Origin: Acidobacteriota bacterium
GTDB lineage: Bacteria > Acidobacteriota > UBA6911
Reading direction: 5' to 3'
Assembly: GCA_003225335.1 (NCBI GenBank)
Contig: QHZE01000418.1
Span: 14,787-57,422, forward strand
Length of the DNA stretch: 42,636 nt
Each line of letters opens with the position of its first letter. The first letter of the stretch is position 1. Made by a program: the position numbers and the translations under genes. Positions 19,460 through 26,270 of this stretch are shown here, piece by piece. Below the pieces are notes generated by a model. That model had not been told where the DNA came from. It saw nothing but the letters and a program-made list of their open reading frames with translations, and ran no database searches.

Positions 19460-20584
19460 CTAGTCGAGATCTGCATCACCCTCAGCGGGCGCAGGCGCTA
19501 TTGTTCCCGAGCGTACTTCGTACCGGCGCACCCCGGCTGCGATTTCCGCGACGCTGGTCTCCCTGGCGGTTGTAAGGAACACTTGCGTCCGTTGAGCGAG
19601 ATGACCCAGAAACCTCTTCATTCTCTCTGAATCCAATTCGGCTTCCACATCATCGACCATAAAAACCGGGTAGAACCCGTGGACTTCCTTGTGGGCTTCC
19701 ATCTGCGCGAAATAGAGAGACAAAAGGCTACTGCGTTGCTCTCCCGCAGAGCCGAATTCCGCGAGAGGCTTTCCATTCAGGAAAAGCTTGAGGTCGTCAC
19801 GATGCGGGCCGACGGAGGTAAATCCCGACCGAAGATCCGCTGTCCTCTTTTCGCTCAATCTCTCCCGAAACTCCCACTCGATCTCCTCGCCGTCACCGGG
19901 CTCCAGTGCCGCATTGGAAATGTATTGGAGCGTCAAGGTATCATCTCCGAACAGCTTATCGGGAAGGCGGCCCTTCAAGGCCTCGACATAGCGTGCACGG
20001 TCTCTCAAGATTTGCGTCCCTTCCACGATCAGTTTTTCTTCCCAAGCCTCGATCAACGAGTCGTCCACTCGCCGGTCTTGTCTTTGGTAGAACGAGAGAA
20101 GTTTGTTTCTCTGGCGCAGCGCTCTCGTATAAGCCGCGAGTCTTGCGATGTGTCCCGGACAAACAGTGACCATGGCCCGGTCCAGAAAGGCCCGTCGCTC
20201 TCCGGGCCCTCCCCGAATTACACCTAGGTGCTCGCTAGTGAAGGCCGCGACGTGCAGATTGCCGACGAACTCCGCCCACCCGACGCTCTTGCGATGGAGC
20301 ATAAGTTTCTTCTCGCGAGACGAGATCGCGACCCCGAGATCCCTTTCCACAGACTGCTTTTCAACGACTCCTTCGACGCCGCAGAGTTTCTCCCCATGCT
20401 GTATGCAGTCTCTGGCAACGACGGTACGAAAGCTTTTCCCGTATGCGAGAATGTAAATGGCTTCGAGAACGTTAGTTTTGCCCTGGGCATTGCGCCCGAA
20501 GAGCATGTTGGACCCGGGAGAGAAAGAAACCTCCGCTCGCGTAAAGTTACGAAAGTTGAACAGGCGGAGAGTCGATAACCGCAC
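19460..20584 (-). CDS. recF: DNA replication and repair protein RecF
   Basis: 374 aa SMC-like ATPase that helps load RecA at gaps. The N-terminus LSTLRLFNFRNFTRAEVSF is typical. Walker A is GRNAQGKT at 30-37. The ABC signature region is AGEQRSSLLSLYFAQME, and Walker B is PVFMVDDVEAELD. The start is taken as the GTG at 20584, 18 bases after the dnaN stop. The frame extends further upstream into dnaN without family-like sequence. No clear ribosome-binding site is seen, so coupling to dnaN translation is likely. Confidence 0.95.
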   Translation of the reverse strand: MRLSTLRLFNFRNFTRAEVSFSPGSNMLFGRNAQGKTNVLEAIYILAYGKSFRTVVARDCIQHGEKLCGVEGVVEKQSVERDLGVAISSREKKLMLHRKSVGWAEFVGNLHVAAFTSEHLGVIRGGPGERRAFLDRAMVTVCPGHIARLAAYTRALRQRNKLLSFYQRQDRRVDDSLIEAWEEKLIVEGTQILRDRARYVEALKGRLPDKLFGDDTLTLQYISNAALEPGDGEEIEWEFRERLSEKRTADLRSGFTSVGPHRDDLKLFLNGKPLAEFGSAGEQRSSLLSLYFAQMEAHKEVHGFYPVFMVDDVEAELDSERMKRFLGHLAQRTQVFLTTARETSVAEIAAGVRRYEVRSGTIAPAPAEGDADLD

Positions 20585-20601
20585 GGAGCTGGGCCAGGCT
20601 T

Positions 20602-21711
20602 CTAGAATTTCATTGGCATCACGACATAGCGATACTCCATATCTGCCGCGCCTGCAGGGCAAAGCATTCCTTGAGTCTCACTGTCCTTTACCGCGATAGA
20701 GACGGTTTCAGTCCCGCAGGCGCCGAGGAAATCAATGAGGTATTGCGGGTTGAACCCGATGGCCAGAGACGTGCCGTCGTAATCCACAGGCAAGACCTCC
20801 CTGGCCTCACCTGCGTCGGCGCTGCTTGCCGTCATCTCTACAGCTCCACGGCTGAACGAAAACCGGATCGCTCGCACCCTTTCATCCGACATCACCGCGG
20901 CTCGACGTATCCCATCGGCCATCGCGCGCGTAGATGCAATGATTTTCTTGTCATTGTCCTTCGGTATGACCATCTCATAGTTAGGAAACTGGCCGGCCAG
21001 GACCCGCGAAACCAGCCTCTTCCCCCCCAGGGAGAAAAAGAGATGGTTTTCATCGCGGCCAAATTCCACAAGCATGTCCTCCGCGCCGACCAACTTCTGA
21101 AGCTCTACCAGTGTCTTCCGAGGAATGAGAGCGCGTATCTCTCCATCAACTCCAGCGAAATCCACGGCCTTGGAAACGGACGCAAGGCGGTGCCCATCGG
21201 TCGCCACCATCCGCATCTCGTGAGGCGTCAAAACCATCAGCGCCCCATTCAGCGAATATCTGGACTCCTCCTGGGTGATCGCAAACATGGTCCGTTGGAT
21301 CATTCCCTTCAAAAGGCCGCCAGGAACTGAAACACTGGAAGCTCCCAGCTCCGGAATGGAAGGAAAGTTCTCCTTCGGTAAGCCCACCACCTTATATTCA
21401 GAATTTCCTGAGCGGATCTGCACCCAGTCATTCTCGAGAAGTGAAAAATCGATGTCTGCGTCTTCGGGCAACAGCCGGACAATATCGAAGATCCTCCGCG
21501 CGGAAAGCGTCGTTGTGCCCGCCACGCGGACTTCACCCGGGCAGCCGCAGCAGATGCTCACGTCCAGGTCCGTGGCCGTGATATCCACGCGATCGCCAGA
21601 AGCGCTGAGAAGTATGTTGGACAAGATAGGGATCGTCGTTTTCCTCTCGATCACGCCCTGAACAAGGTTCAACTCACTTAGTATTGCGTTTCGCTTTACG
21701 GTAAATTCCAT
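20602..21711 (-). CDS. dnaN: DNA polymerase III subunit beta (sliding clamp)
   Basis: 369 aa, the usual clamp length. It forms a ring dimer that tethers the replicative polymerase. It starts MEFTVKRNAILSELNLVQGV and ends EYRYVVMPMKF, close to the standard C-terminal MPM motif. SRYSLNGALMVLTPHEMRMVATDGHRLA marks the second domain. The ATG at 21711 is preceded by AAGGAG eleven bases upstream. Upstream frame residues come from a repeat and are excluded. It is directly downstream of the candidate unwinding segment. Confidence 0.97.
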   Translation of the reverse strand: MEFTVKRNAILSELNLVQGVIERKTTIPILSNILLSASGDRVDITATDLDVSICCGCPGEVRVAGTTTLSARRIFDIVRLLPEDADIDFSLLENDWVQIRSGNSEYKVVGLPKENFPSIPELGASSVSVPGGLLKGMIQRTMFAITQEESRYSLNGALMVLTPHEMRMVATDGHRLASVSKAVDFAGVDGEIRALIPRKTLVELQKLVGAEDMLVEFGRDENHLFFSLGGKRLVSRVLAGQFPNYEMVIPKDNDKKIIASTRAMADGIRRAAVMSDERVRAIRFSFSRGAVEMTASSADAGEAREVLPVDYDGTSLAIGFNPQYLIDFLGACGTETVSIAVKDSETQGMLCPAGAADMEYRYVVMPMKF

Positions 21712-21771
21712 GGAAGTCCATGCTCCTTGGAGTTTTGGCTTGGCGGAACGACGGATTATAACAGAAACATC

Positions 21772-21856
21772 TTTTTCACCACAAAAACACAAAGATCTCA
21801 AAAATCCACACAGAGAAAAAACTGACGGCTCTCTTTGTGGTGTTTTTCTATTTATT
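21772..21856. repeat. Hairpin repeat abutting the AT-rich origin segment
   Basis: The arms are 21777-21797 (TTCACCACAAAAACACAAAG) and about 21834-21850 (TCTTTGTGGTGTTTTTC). It belongs to the accessory-repeat group of this chromosome and sits between the candidate unwinding element and dnaN, where the dnaN promoter should be. Confidence 0.6.
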
Positions 21857-22048
21857 ATTTATATGTTTTTATTCAGTAGTAGTAGCAGCGGCTGTGAATT
21901 TGTTGAAAATTACCCTAACTTATTGGGCGAGACTCCGATAGGTTCCGGATAACTTCGGGAGACCGCCGTGCGCATACGGGTTCCAGATGTGGAAACCTTT
22001 GGAACCGTAAATTTTCACAGGGAACCATTGATGCGGCGGTGTGAAAAA
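21841..22048. other. Candidate oriC unwinding segment with DnaA-trio, between dnaA and dnaN
   Basis: Read on the dnaA-coding (minus) strand, this spacer has several DnaA boxes matching TTWTNCACA. The box at 22048-22040 (TTTTTCACA) matches 9/9. Boxes at 21996-21988 (GTTTCCACA) and, on the plus strand, 22011-22019 (ATTTTCACA) match 8/9. A weak box at 21901-21893 (AAATTCACA) matches 7/9. Next comes GCCGCTG, then CTACTACTACTG (TAG trios on the complement, 21874-21888), then an AT-rich run at 21841-21873. Box, GC patch, trio and AT run follow the order and polarity of the Bacillus DnaA-trio unwinding system. Confidence 0.75.
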
Positions 22049-22058
22049 CAGGAGAAGC

Positions 22059-23378
22059 TCAGCGGAAAGAACTGATTATCTTGTTTACTGCCGTGTGAAT
22101 TTCTGGGTCTGTTTTTTGCAGTTCTTCGATCTTGCGAATCGAGTGCAGAACAGTGGTGTGGTGCTTTCCACCAAAATCTTTTCCAATTTGAGGCAGTGAC
22201 AACCCGGTGAGTTTCTTACAGACAAACATGCCGATCTGGCGCGGTAGGGCGACCGCGCGGGAGTTGTTCTTCGATTTCAACTGATCCGGCTTGAGGCCGA
22301 AATAAACGGAAACTGCGCGGATGACCATTTCTGAAGAAGCGGTCTCTCTCTCCCCTTTGACAAGGTCCTTCAGAACTTCTTTGGCATAGCTCAGGTCGAT
22401 ATCCTCCGTATCGATTCCGTCCAGGGACGCACGAGCCAGGAGGCGCGTAAGAGCTCCGTTAAGATCTCGGATGTTCGATCGGATCGAGCTTACCAGATGC
22501 ATGGCGACTGCATCGGGTATCGCCGCATTCTCGGACGCGGCGCGCCTTTTCAGGATCGCGAGTCTTGTTTCCAGGTCCGGGGGCTGGATGTCGGCGATCA
22601 AACCCCATGCGAAGCGCGAGTTGAGCCGTTCCTCGATCGTAGGGATGTCCTTGGGCGGGCAGTCGCTGGTAATGACGATCTGTTTCTGCGCGTCGTAGAG
22701 AGCGTTGAACGTGTGGAAGAACTCCTGCTGGGTACGCTCTTTGCCCGCGAGAAACTGAATGTCGTCCATCATGAGCACGTCGATTTCGCGGTACTTCTGC
22801 CGGAACTGGAAGGTCGTTTCGTGGCGGATCGAAGTTATCAAATCGTTGAGGAAGGTGTCTGAAGACATGTACAGGAACCGCAGCCTGCCGTTTCTTTGGC
22901 GGATGTAGTGGCCGATGGCGTGCATGAGGTGCGTTTTTCCCAGCCCCGTGCCCCCGTAGATATAGAGCGGGTTGTAGGCCTTGGAGGGTCTTTCCGCGAC
23001 TGCCCGCGCAGCTGCCTGAGCGAACTGATTGCTGGACCCTACCACGAATGTTTCAAACGTGTTGGCGGAACACAACGTGCCCTGACACCGTTCGTCCCTC
23101 TCTGGAGGATCCGCCGGGGCCGACGTGCGTTCTTGCCCGGCGACGCTTCCCGCCCGGACCAGAATCTGCAGGCGTGAGTGAACCGCTTCATCGACGGCAT
23201 TTTGAAGGATCTCGGAATAATTCGCGAGGAGCCACTTCCTGAAGGTTTCGTTGGGAACCGAGAGGCGGAGCAGCGTTCCGTCGCAACCCTCGAATACGAT
23301 CGGGCGAAACCACGTGTCGTAGCTCTCCTGGTTGACACGCTTTTGAACGGTTGTGAGGACCTGAGCCCAGACATCCAT
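22059..23378 (-). CDS. dnaA: Chromosomal replication initiator DnaA
   Basis: 439 aa. It binds DnaA boxes and opens the origin. Domain I (MDVWAQVLTTVQKRV to ~75) is followed by a short linker. The AAA+ core begins FVVGSSNQFAQAAARAVAE, with Walker A GGTGLGKT at 142-149, Walker B LMMDDIQFL and the arginine-finger segment LNSRFAWGL. Domain IV ends with the DNA-binding signature FGGKHHTTVLHSIRKIE. The ATG at 23378 has no strong ribosome-binding site. Candidate origin segments lie on both sides of the gene. Confidence 0.98.
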   Translation of the reverse strand: MDVWAQVLTTVQKRVNQESYDTWFRPIVFEGCDGTLLRLSVPNETFRKWLLANYSEILQNAVDEAVHSRLQILVRAGSVAGQERTSAPADPPERDERCQGTLCSANTFETFVVGSSNQFAQAAARAVAERPSKAYNPLYIYGGTGLGKTHLMHAIGHYIRQRNGRLRFLYMSSDTFLNDLITSIRHETTFQFRQKYREIDVLMMDDIQFLAGKERTQQEFFHTFNALYDAQKQIVITSDCPPKDIPTIEERLNSRFAWGLIADIQPPDLETRLAILKRRAASENAAIPDAVAMHLVSSIRSNIRDLNGALTRLLARASLDGIDTEDIDLSYAKEVLKDLVKGERETASSEMVIRAVSVYFGLKPDQLKSKNNSRAVALPRQIGMFVCKKLTGLSLPQIGKDFGGKHHTTVLHSIRKIEELQKTDPEIHTAVNKIISSFR

Positions 23379-23394
23379 ACTGCAACCCGCTCAG

Positions 23395-23660
23395 GGGAAT
23401 AGTGAAGGGGATGAAAAAAACTTCGGCGCGGATCCAAGAGTTTTCCACAGAATTTTCCACAGCTGTGGAAAACACAACACTACTTACCAGCAGTTTTCCC
23501 CATTTTCTGCTGCCCGAAGCGTCTTTCGATTCGGTTGATTTTCTTGTTGTGAGCCGTTCTTTTTTTCTGCGGTTTCTGCTAATCAACCCGACCGCGCGAG
23601 AAAGTAGCACACGCATTTTTCACGCGCAAGAAAAAAAGAATAAAAAATTTTTCCTGCATG
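23395..23660. other. DnaA-box cluster upstream of dnaA (second origin segment)
   Basis: Two direct TTTTCCACA boxes (23441-23449, 23453-23461) and one inverted TGTGGAAAA (23464-23472) are packed in 32 bases; the last two form a 20-bp palindrome. A near box TTTTCCCCA lies at about 23494. AT-rich DNA (AAAAAAAGAATAAAAAATTT) is at 23628-23653. Clusters like this upstream of dnaA act in initiation or autoregulation. With the dnaA-dnaN spacer it forms a bipartite origin layout. The rest of the spacer, to 23818, has no gene. Confidence 0.8.
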
Positions 23661-23818
23661 CGATGACCTTGAAACCAGCGCCCCGTGCTGGTTTCGAGCG
23701 GCAACGCTCGCCAACGCGAGGACAAATGCCGACGAAAAGTAACTTGGGAGAAAAAAACCTTTCGCAGACGAAGGTTGAAGGAAGCCTCGATCTTGCTGGA
23801 TAGGATATTGCAAAAAGA

Positions 23819-24304
23819 CTACTGAAAATACGGCAGCAGGCGCTGGTAGGTCTTGGGCAATTCTTCAGGCAGAACCCTTGTTTCCGCAATGACCGACACG
23901 AAGTTTGAATCGCCTGTCCAGCGGGGCAGGATGTGCATGTGAAGGTGATGCGCGACGCCGGCGCCGGCCGCGCGGCCCAGATTAAAACCCAAGTTGTACC
24001 CGTCCGGATGGTACTCGGATTCGAGGGCCCTCTCGCATCGCTGGGCGAGATCCAAGAACTCATGGATCTCTTCGCTTCCTGCATCCCGCAAAAATGCAAT
24101 GTGGCGGTTCGCCACGACGAGGATGTGGCCGGCGGTGTAAGGGAACAGGTTCAACAGGACGAAGGAATTCCTGGCACGGCAGAGGACGAAGTTATCGTTG
24201 TCGCGCCGCTCGGACAGGATCGCGCAGAAGACGCAGTCGGCCCCCTCGGAGCTGCTGATCTTGTTGATATAATCGAAACGCCATGGGGTCCAGAGGCGAT
24301 CCAT
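23819..24304 (-). CDS. HIT-family hydrolase/phosphorylase (Ap4A phosphorylase-like)
   Basis: 161 aa. The start MDRLWTPWRFDYI, the CVFC pair (Cys24, Cys27) and the histidine triad HLHMHILPRW fit the branch of HIT proteins that includes Ap4A phosphorylases of Rv2613c type. These act on dinucleoside polyphosphates. Between them lie FVLLNLFPYTAGHILVVANRH, the nucleotide-binding strand region, and YNLGFNLGRAAGAGVAHH. The ATG at 24304 is chosen for its typical N-terminus; the frame upstream runs into an inverted-repeat element. A second, shorter HIT gene lies at 38324. Confidence 0.9.
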   Translation of the reverse strand: MDRLWTPWRFDYINKISSSEGADCVFCAILSERRDNDNFVLCRARNSFVLLNLFPYTAGHILVVANRHIAFLRDAGSEEIHEFLDLAQRCERALESEYHPDGYNLGFNLGRAAGAGVAHHLHMHILPRWTGDSNFVSVIAETRVLPEELPKTYQRLLPYFQ

Positions 24305-24359
24305 TACAGCTCCCATCCAGACAGTGACCCTGGCAGCCGCACGGAACGGGATAACCCAA

Positions 24360-24630
24360 GGGCTCGCGCAGGAGTAAATTCCCATTTTGGCGCGGGCGCC
24401 GGGCGGGCAGATGCGAGGCGCCGCGACGAAGTCGCTGTCGGACATCGTCTAGGAGCGGCAACAAAGCCGATACGCGCCCTTCGGCGCCGCGCCCCTGCGG
24501 GCTGCGGCCCGCAGGCCCGCTGGCGTTGTTGCTCGCTCCTCACATACCGCCCCGGGTATAGCTCGGGGCTCGCGCCTCGCCAGCGGGCCTGGGGGCCAGC
24601 AAAATGGGAATTTATTTCTGTGCGAGCCCT
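24360..24630. mobile_element. ~270-bp element with ~30-bp terminal inverted repeats (MITE-like)
   Basis: The left end, 24360-24390 (GGGCTCGCGCAGGAGTAAAT then TCCCATTTTGG), and the right end, 24601-24630 (AAAATGGGAATTTATTTCTG then TGCGAGCCCT), are imperfect inverted copies. The interior is very GC-rich, with internal hairpins such as GCGGGCTGCGGCCCGC-like sequence. No transposase is encoded. It lies just upstream of the HIT gene start. The call as a non-autonomous element is inferred from structure alone; I did not identify a target-site duplication. Confidence 0.5.
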
Positions 24631-25049
24631 AAGTCCCGAAGACATCCGAAGGGATCTGTCAACGTCGTTCTTAAGAGCGAGACGGCGGTTAAAGAGTTGA
24701 GAAGCGATGGCTTTGATCCTGCGCGACGCTTGTCGTTTGGTCTTCTGGGACGGCATCTGAGCACGCGTCTTAGGACTAAAGGGCATCGCTATCGTTCCGG
24801 CGTCCAAAATCACGGACCCGCTATAAGTGCGCGGGAGCACGTGGCCACCGCTCCTCACGGCTGGGAGGAAATTGGGTGTCAAAACTCTGAACGCCGAAGG
24901 CGCGGTACGGCCGGGTGCCGGTTCTTCGCACCTCGGGTTACGGGCTCCCCAACGGGCGGGGCCAGTCAGCGCCGGTCCTTCGGCCCCCGGCTAAGCGAGC
25001 CCTCCCAAAAGCCTGCGAGAAGAAACCGCTACTGTCTGAATTGCCCGCA
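24631..25049. other. Non-coding or unassigned stretch between HU and the HIT gene
   Basis: No recognised gene. On the minus strand a basic frame (MPSQKTKRQASRRIKAIASQ) could start near 24786, but it runs on through the inverted-repeat element and matches nothing I know. Segment 24885-25030 is GC-rich with several complementary blocks (GCCGGGGGCC, GGCCCC, CCGGCACCCGG). It may be a structured RNA or another dispersed repeat. Confidence 0.4.
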
Positions 25050-25325
25050 TTACAGGTTGATGAGGTCCTTAAGTTCCTTTCCGGGTTTGAAGTAAGGAAC
25101 TTTTTTTGCTGGGACGCTGACCCCGGTGCCAGTCTTGGGATTCCTGCCCTGTCGCGAGGATCGATTGCGTATGCGGAAGGAGCCGAACCCTCGAAGCTCT
25201 ATTTTTTCACCGCGTTGCAGGGAGTTTGTGATGCTGTCCAGAACAGTCTGGACGATGACTTCCGCATCCTTCTTGGTCAGGTCGGACTGGCTTGCAACCT
25301 CTTCCACTAGTTCTGCCTTTGTCAT
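25050..25325 (-). CDS. HU/IHF-family DNA-binding protein
   Basis: 91 aa histone-like protein that bends DNA as a dimer. MTKAELVEEVASQSDLTKKDAE is the helical half. IELRGFGSFRIRNRSSRQGRNPKTG is the beta-arm with the GFG and RNP signatures, and VPYFKPGKELKDLI closes the fold. Sequence alone does not separate HU from IHF; length and end favour HU-like. It follows sppA by six bases on the minus strand, so they may be cotranscribed. Nucleoid proteins assist origin opening, and the gene lies only 2 kb from the dnaA origin segments. Confidence 0.95.
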   Translation of the reverse strand: MTKAELVEEVASQSDLTKKDAEVIVQTVLDSITNSLQRGEKIELRGFGSFRIRNRSSRQGRNPKTGTGVSVPAKKVPYFKPGKELKDLINL

Positions 25326-25331
25326 GTCCGT

Positions 25332-26240
25332 CTATCTCCAAAGGTACGCAAAGCGGATCTGAGACTCCGAGCGGTCCGGGTGGAGGGACACGGCGCTGCG
25401 GTAGTCTCCCAGCAGGAAGTCCAGCACGGAGAGCTTCTTCTTTGGGGGGGTGACGAGCCTGGGTTCGCCCGAAATGCCGCTCATTTTGGCCGCGGCGGCG
25501 ATCGCATCCTGGAGCGTCCCCAATTCATCCACAAGGCCGTTGGTCCTGGCCTCCTGGCCAGTGAAGACGCGACCGTCCGCCAACTTGCGGACTATGGCCT
25601 CGTCCATATGACGGCTCGTGGCGACTGCAGTGACAAATTGGTTGAACATATTGTTGATGAGGCTCTGAAAATAGGCCTTCTCTTTTTCGGTAAGAGGGCG
25701 CGTGGGGGACCCGGCATCCTTGAGGTCCCCGCTCTTGAACACAACGCTTTTCAATTTGGCCCATTCCAGAAGTTCGCCGTAATTGTACCACTCTGCAATT
25801 ACGCCGATGCTTCCGGTGATGGTGCCGGGGTTGGCAAAGATTTTGTCCGCCGCGCATGCGACGTAGTAGGCCCCCGAAGCGCCCACGGAAGACATGCTGA
25901 CGACGACCTTCTTCTTGCCCTCGGTGCGGACCTTCTTGACCGCCTCGTAGATCTCCTGCGAGGCCGCCACGCCCCCACCGGGGCTGTTCACTCGAAGCAC
26001 GACGGCTTTGACTGCGGATCTGTTGCCGTACTCCTTCAGTTGGTCGGTGAATTCCTTGGAGTCGAAGATGACCCCTTCAAGATCCAGCACTGCCACGTGG
26101 CTGGAAGATAGAGAGATCGACGGCGCGGACCCCTCTTCTGACAGATACATGGCGAGGGCAAGGAGAGAAAGAGTGAAGAACAGAAGCGCGCCCCCGCCGA
26201 GAATCAACCACAGAAGAAAGTTGGATTTCTTTTCCGTCAT
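25332..26240 (-). CDS. sppA: Signal peptide peptidase SppA (short, membrane-anchored form)
   Basis: 302 aa serine protease of the S49 family that cuts leftover signal peptides in the membrane. One N-terminal membrane segment (FLLWLILGGGALLFFTLSLLALAMYL, residues 8-33) anchors it. LRVNSPGGGVAASQEI forms the oxyanion region. The nucleophile is Ser122 in SSVGASGAYY and the general base is Lys174 in SGDLKDAG. The spacing of 52 matches the Bacillus enzyme. The short form lacks the duplicated N-terminal domain of E. coli SppA. It lies 30 bp after rpsA. Confidence 0.95.
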   Translation of the reverse strand: MTEKKSNFLLWLILGGGALLFFTLSLLALAMYLSEEGSAPSISLSSSHVAVLDLEGVIFDSKEFTDQLKEYGNRSAVKAVVLRVNSPGGGVAASQEIYEAVKKVRTEGKKKVVVSMSSVGASGAYYVACAADKIFANPGTITGSIGVIAEWYNYGELLEWAKLKSVVFKSGDLKDAGSPTRPLTEKEKAYFQSLINNMFNQFVTAVATSRHMDEAIVRKLADGRVFTGQEARTNGLVDELGTLQDAIAAAAKMSGISGEPRLVTPPKKKLSVLDFLLGDYRSAVSLHPDRSESQIRFAYLWR

Positions 26241-26270
26241 GACACCGCGGAGCCGGAGGCCTCAGCGTTG

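Noticed and set aside
24304-24882. A basic 192-codon minus-strand frame (MPSQKTKRQASRR part)
   Set aside because: It runs through the inverted-repeat element, has no visible ribosome-binding site and matches no family I know.
24885-25030. SRP RNA or 6S RNA
   Set aside because: Searched by eye for the SRP GGUCAGG...GGAAGGNAGCA core and the 6S open-bubble layout; neither is present.
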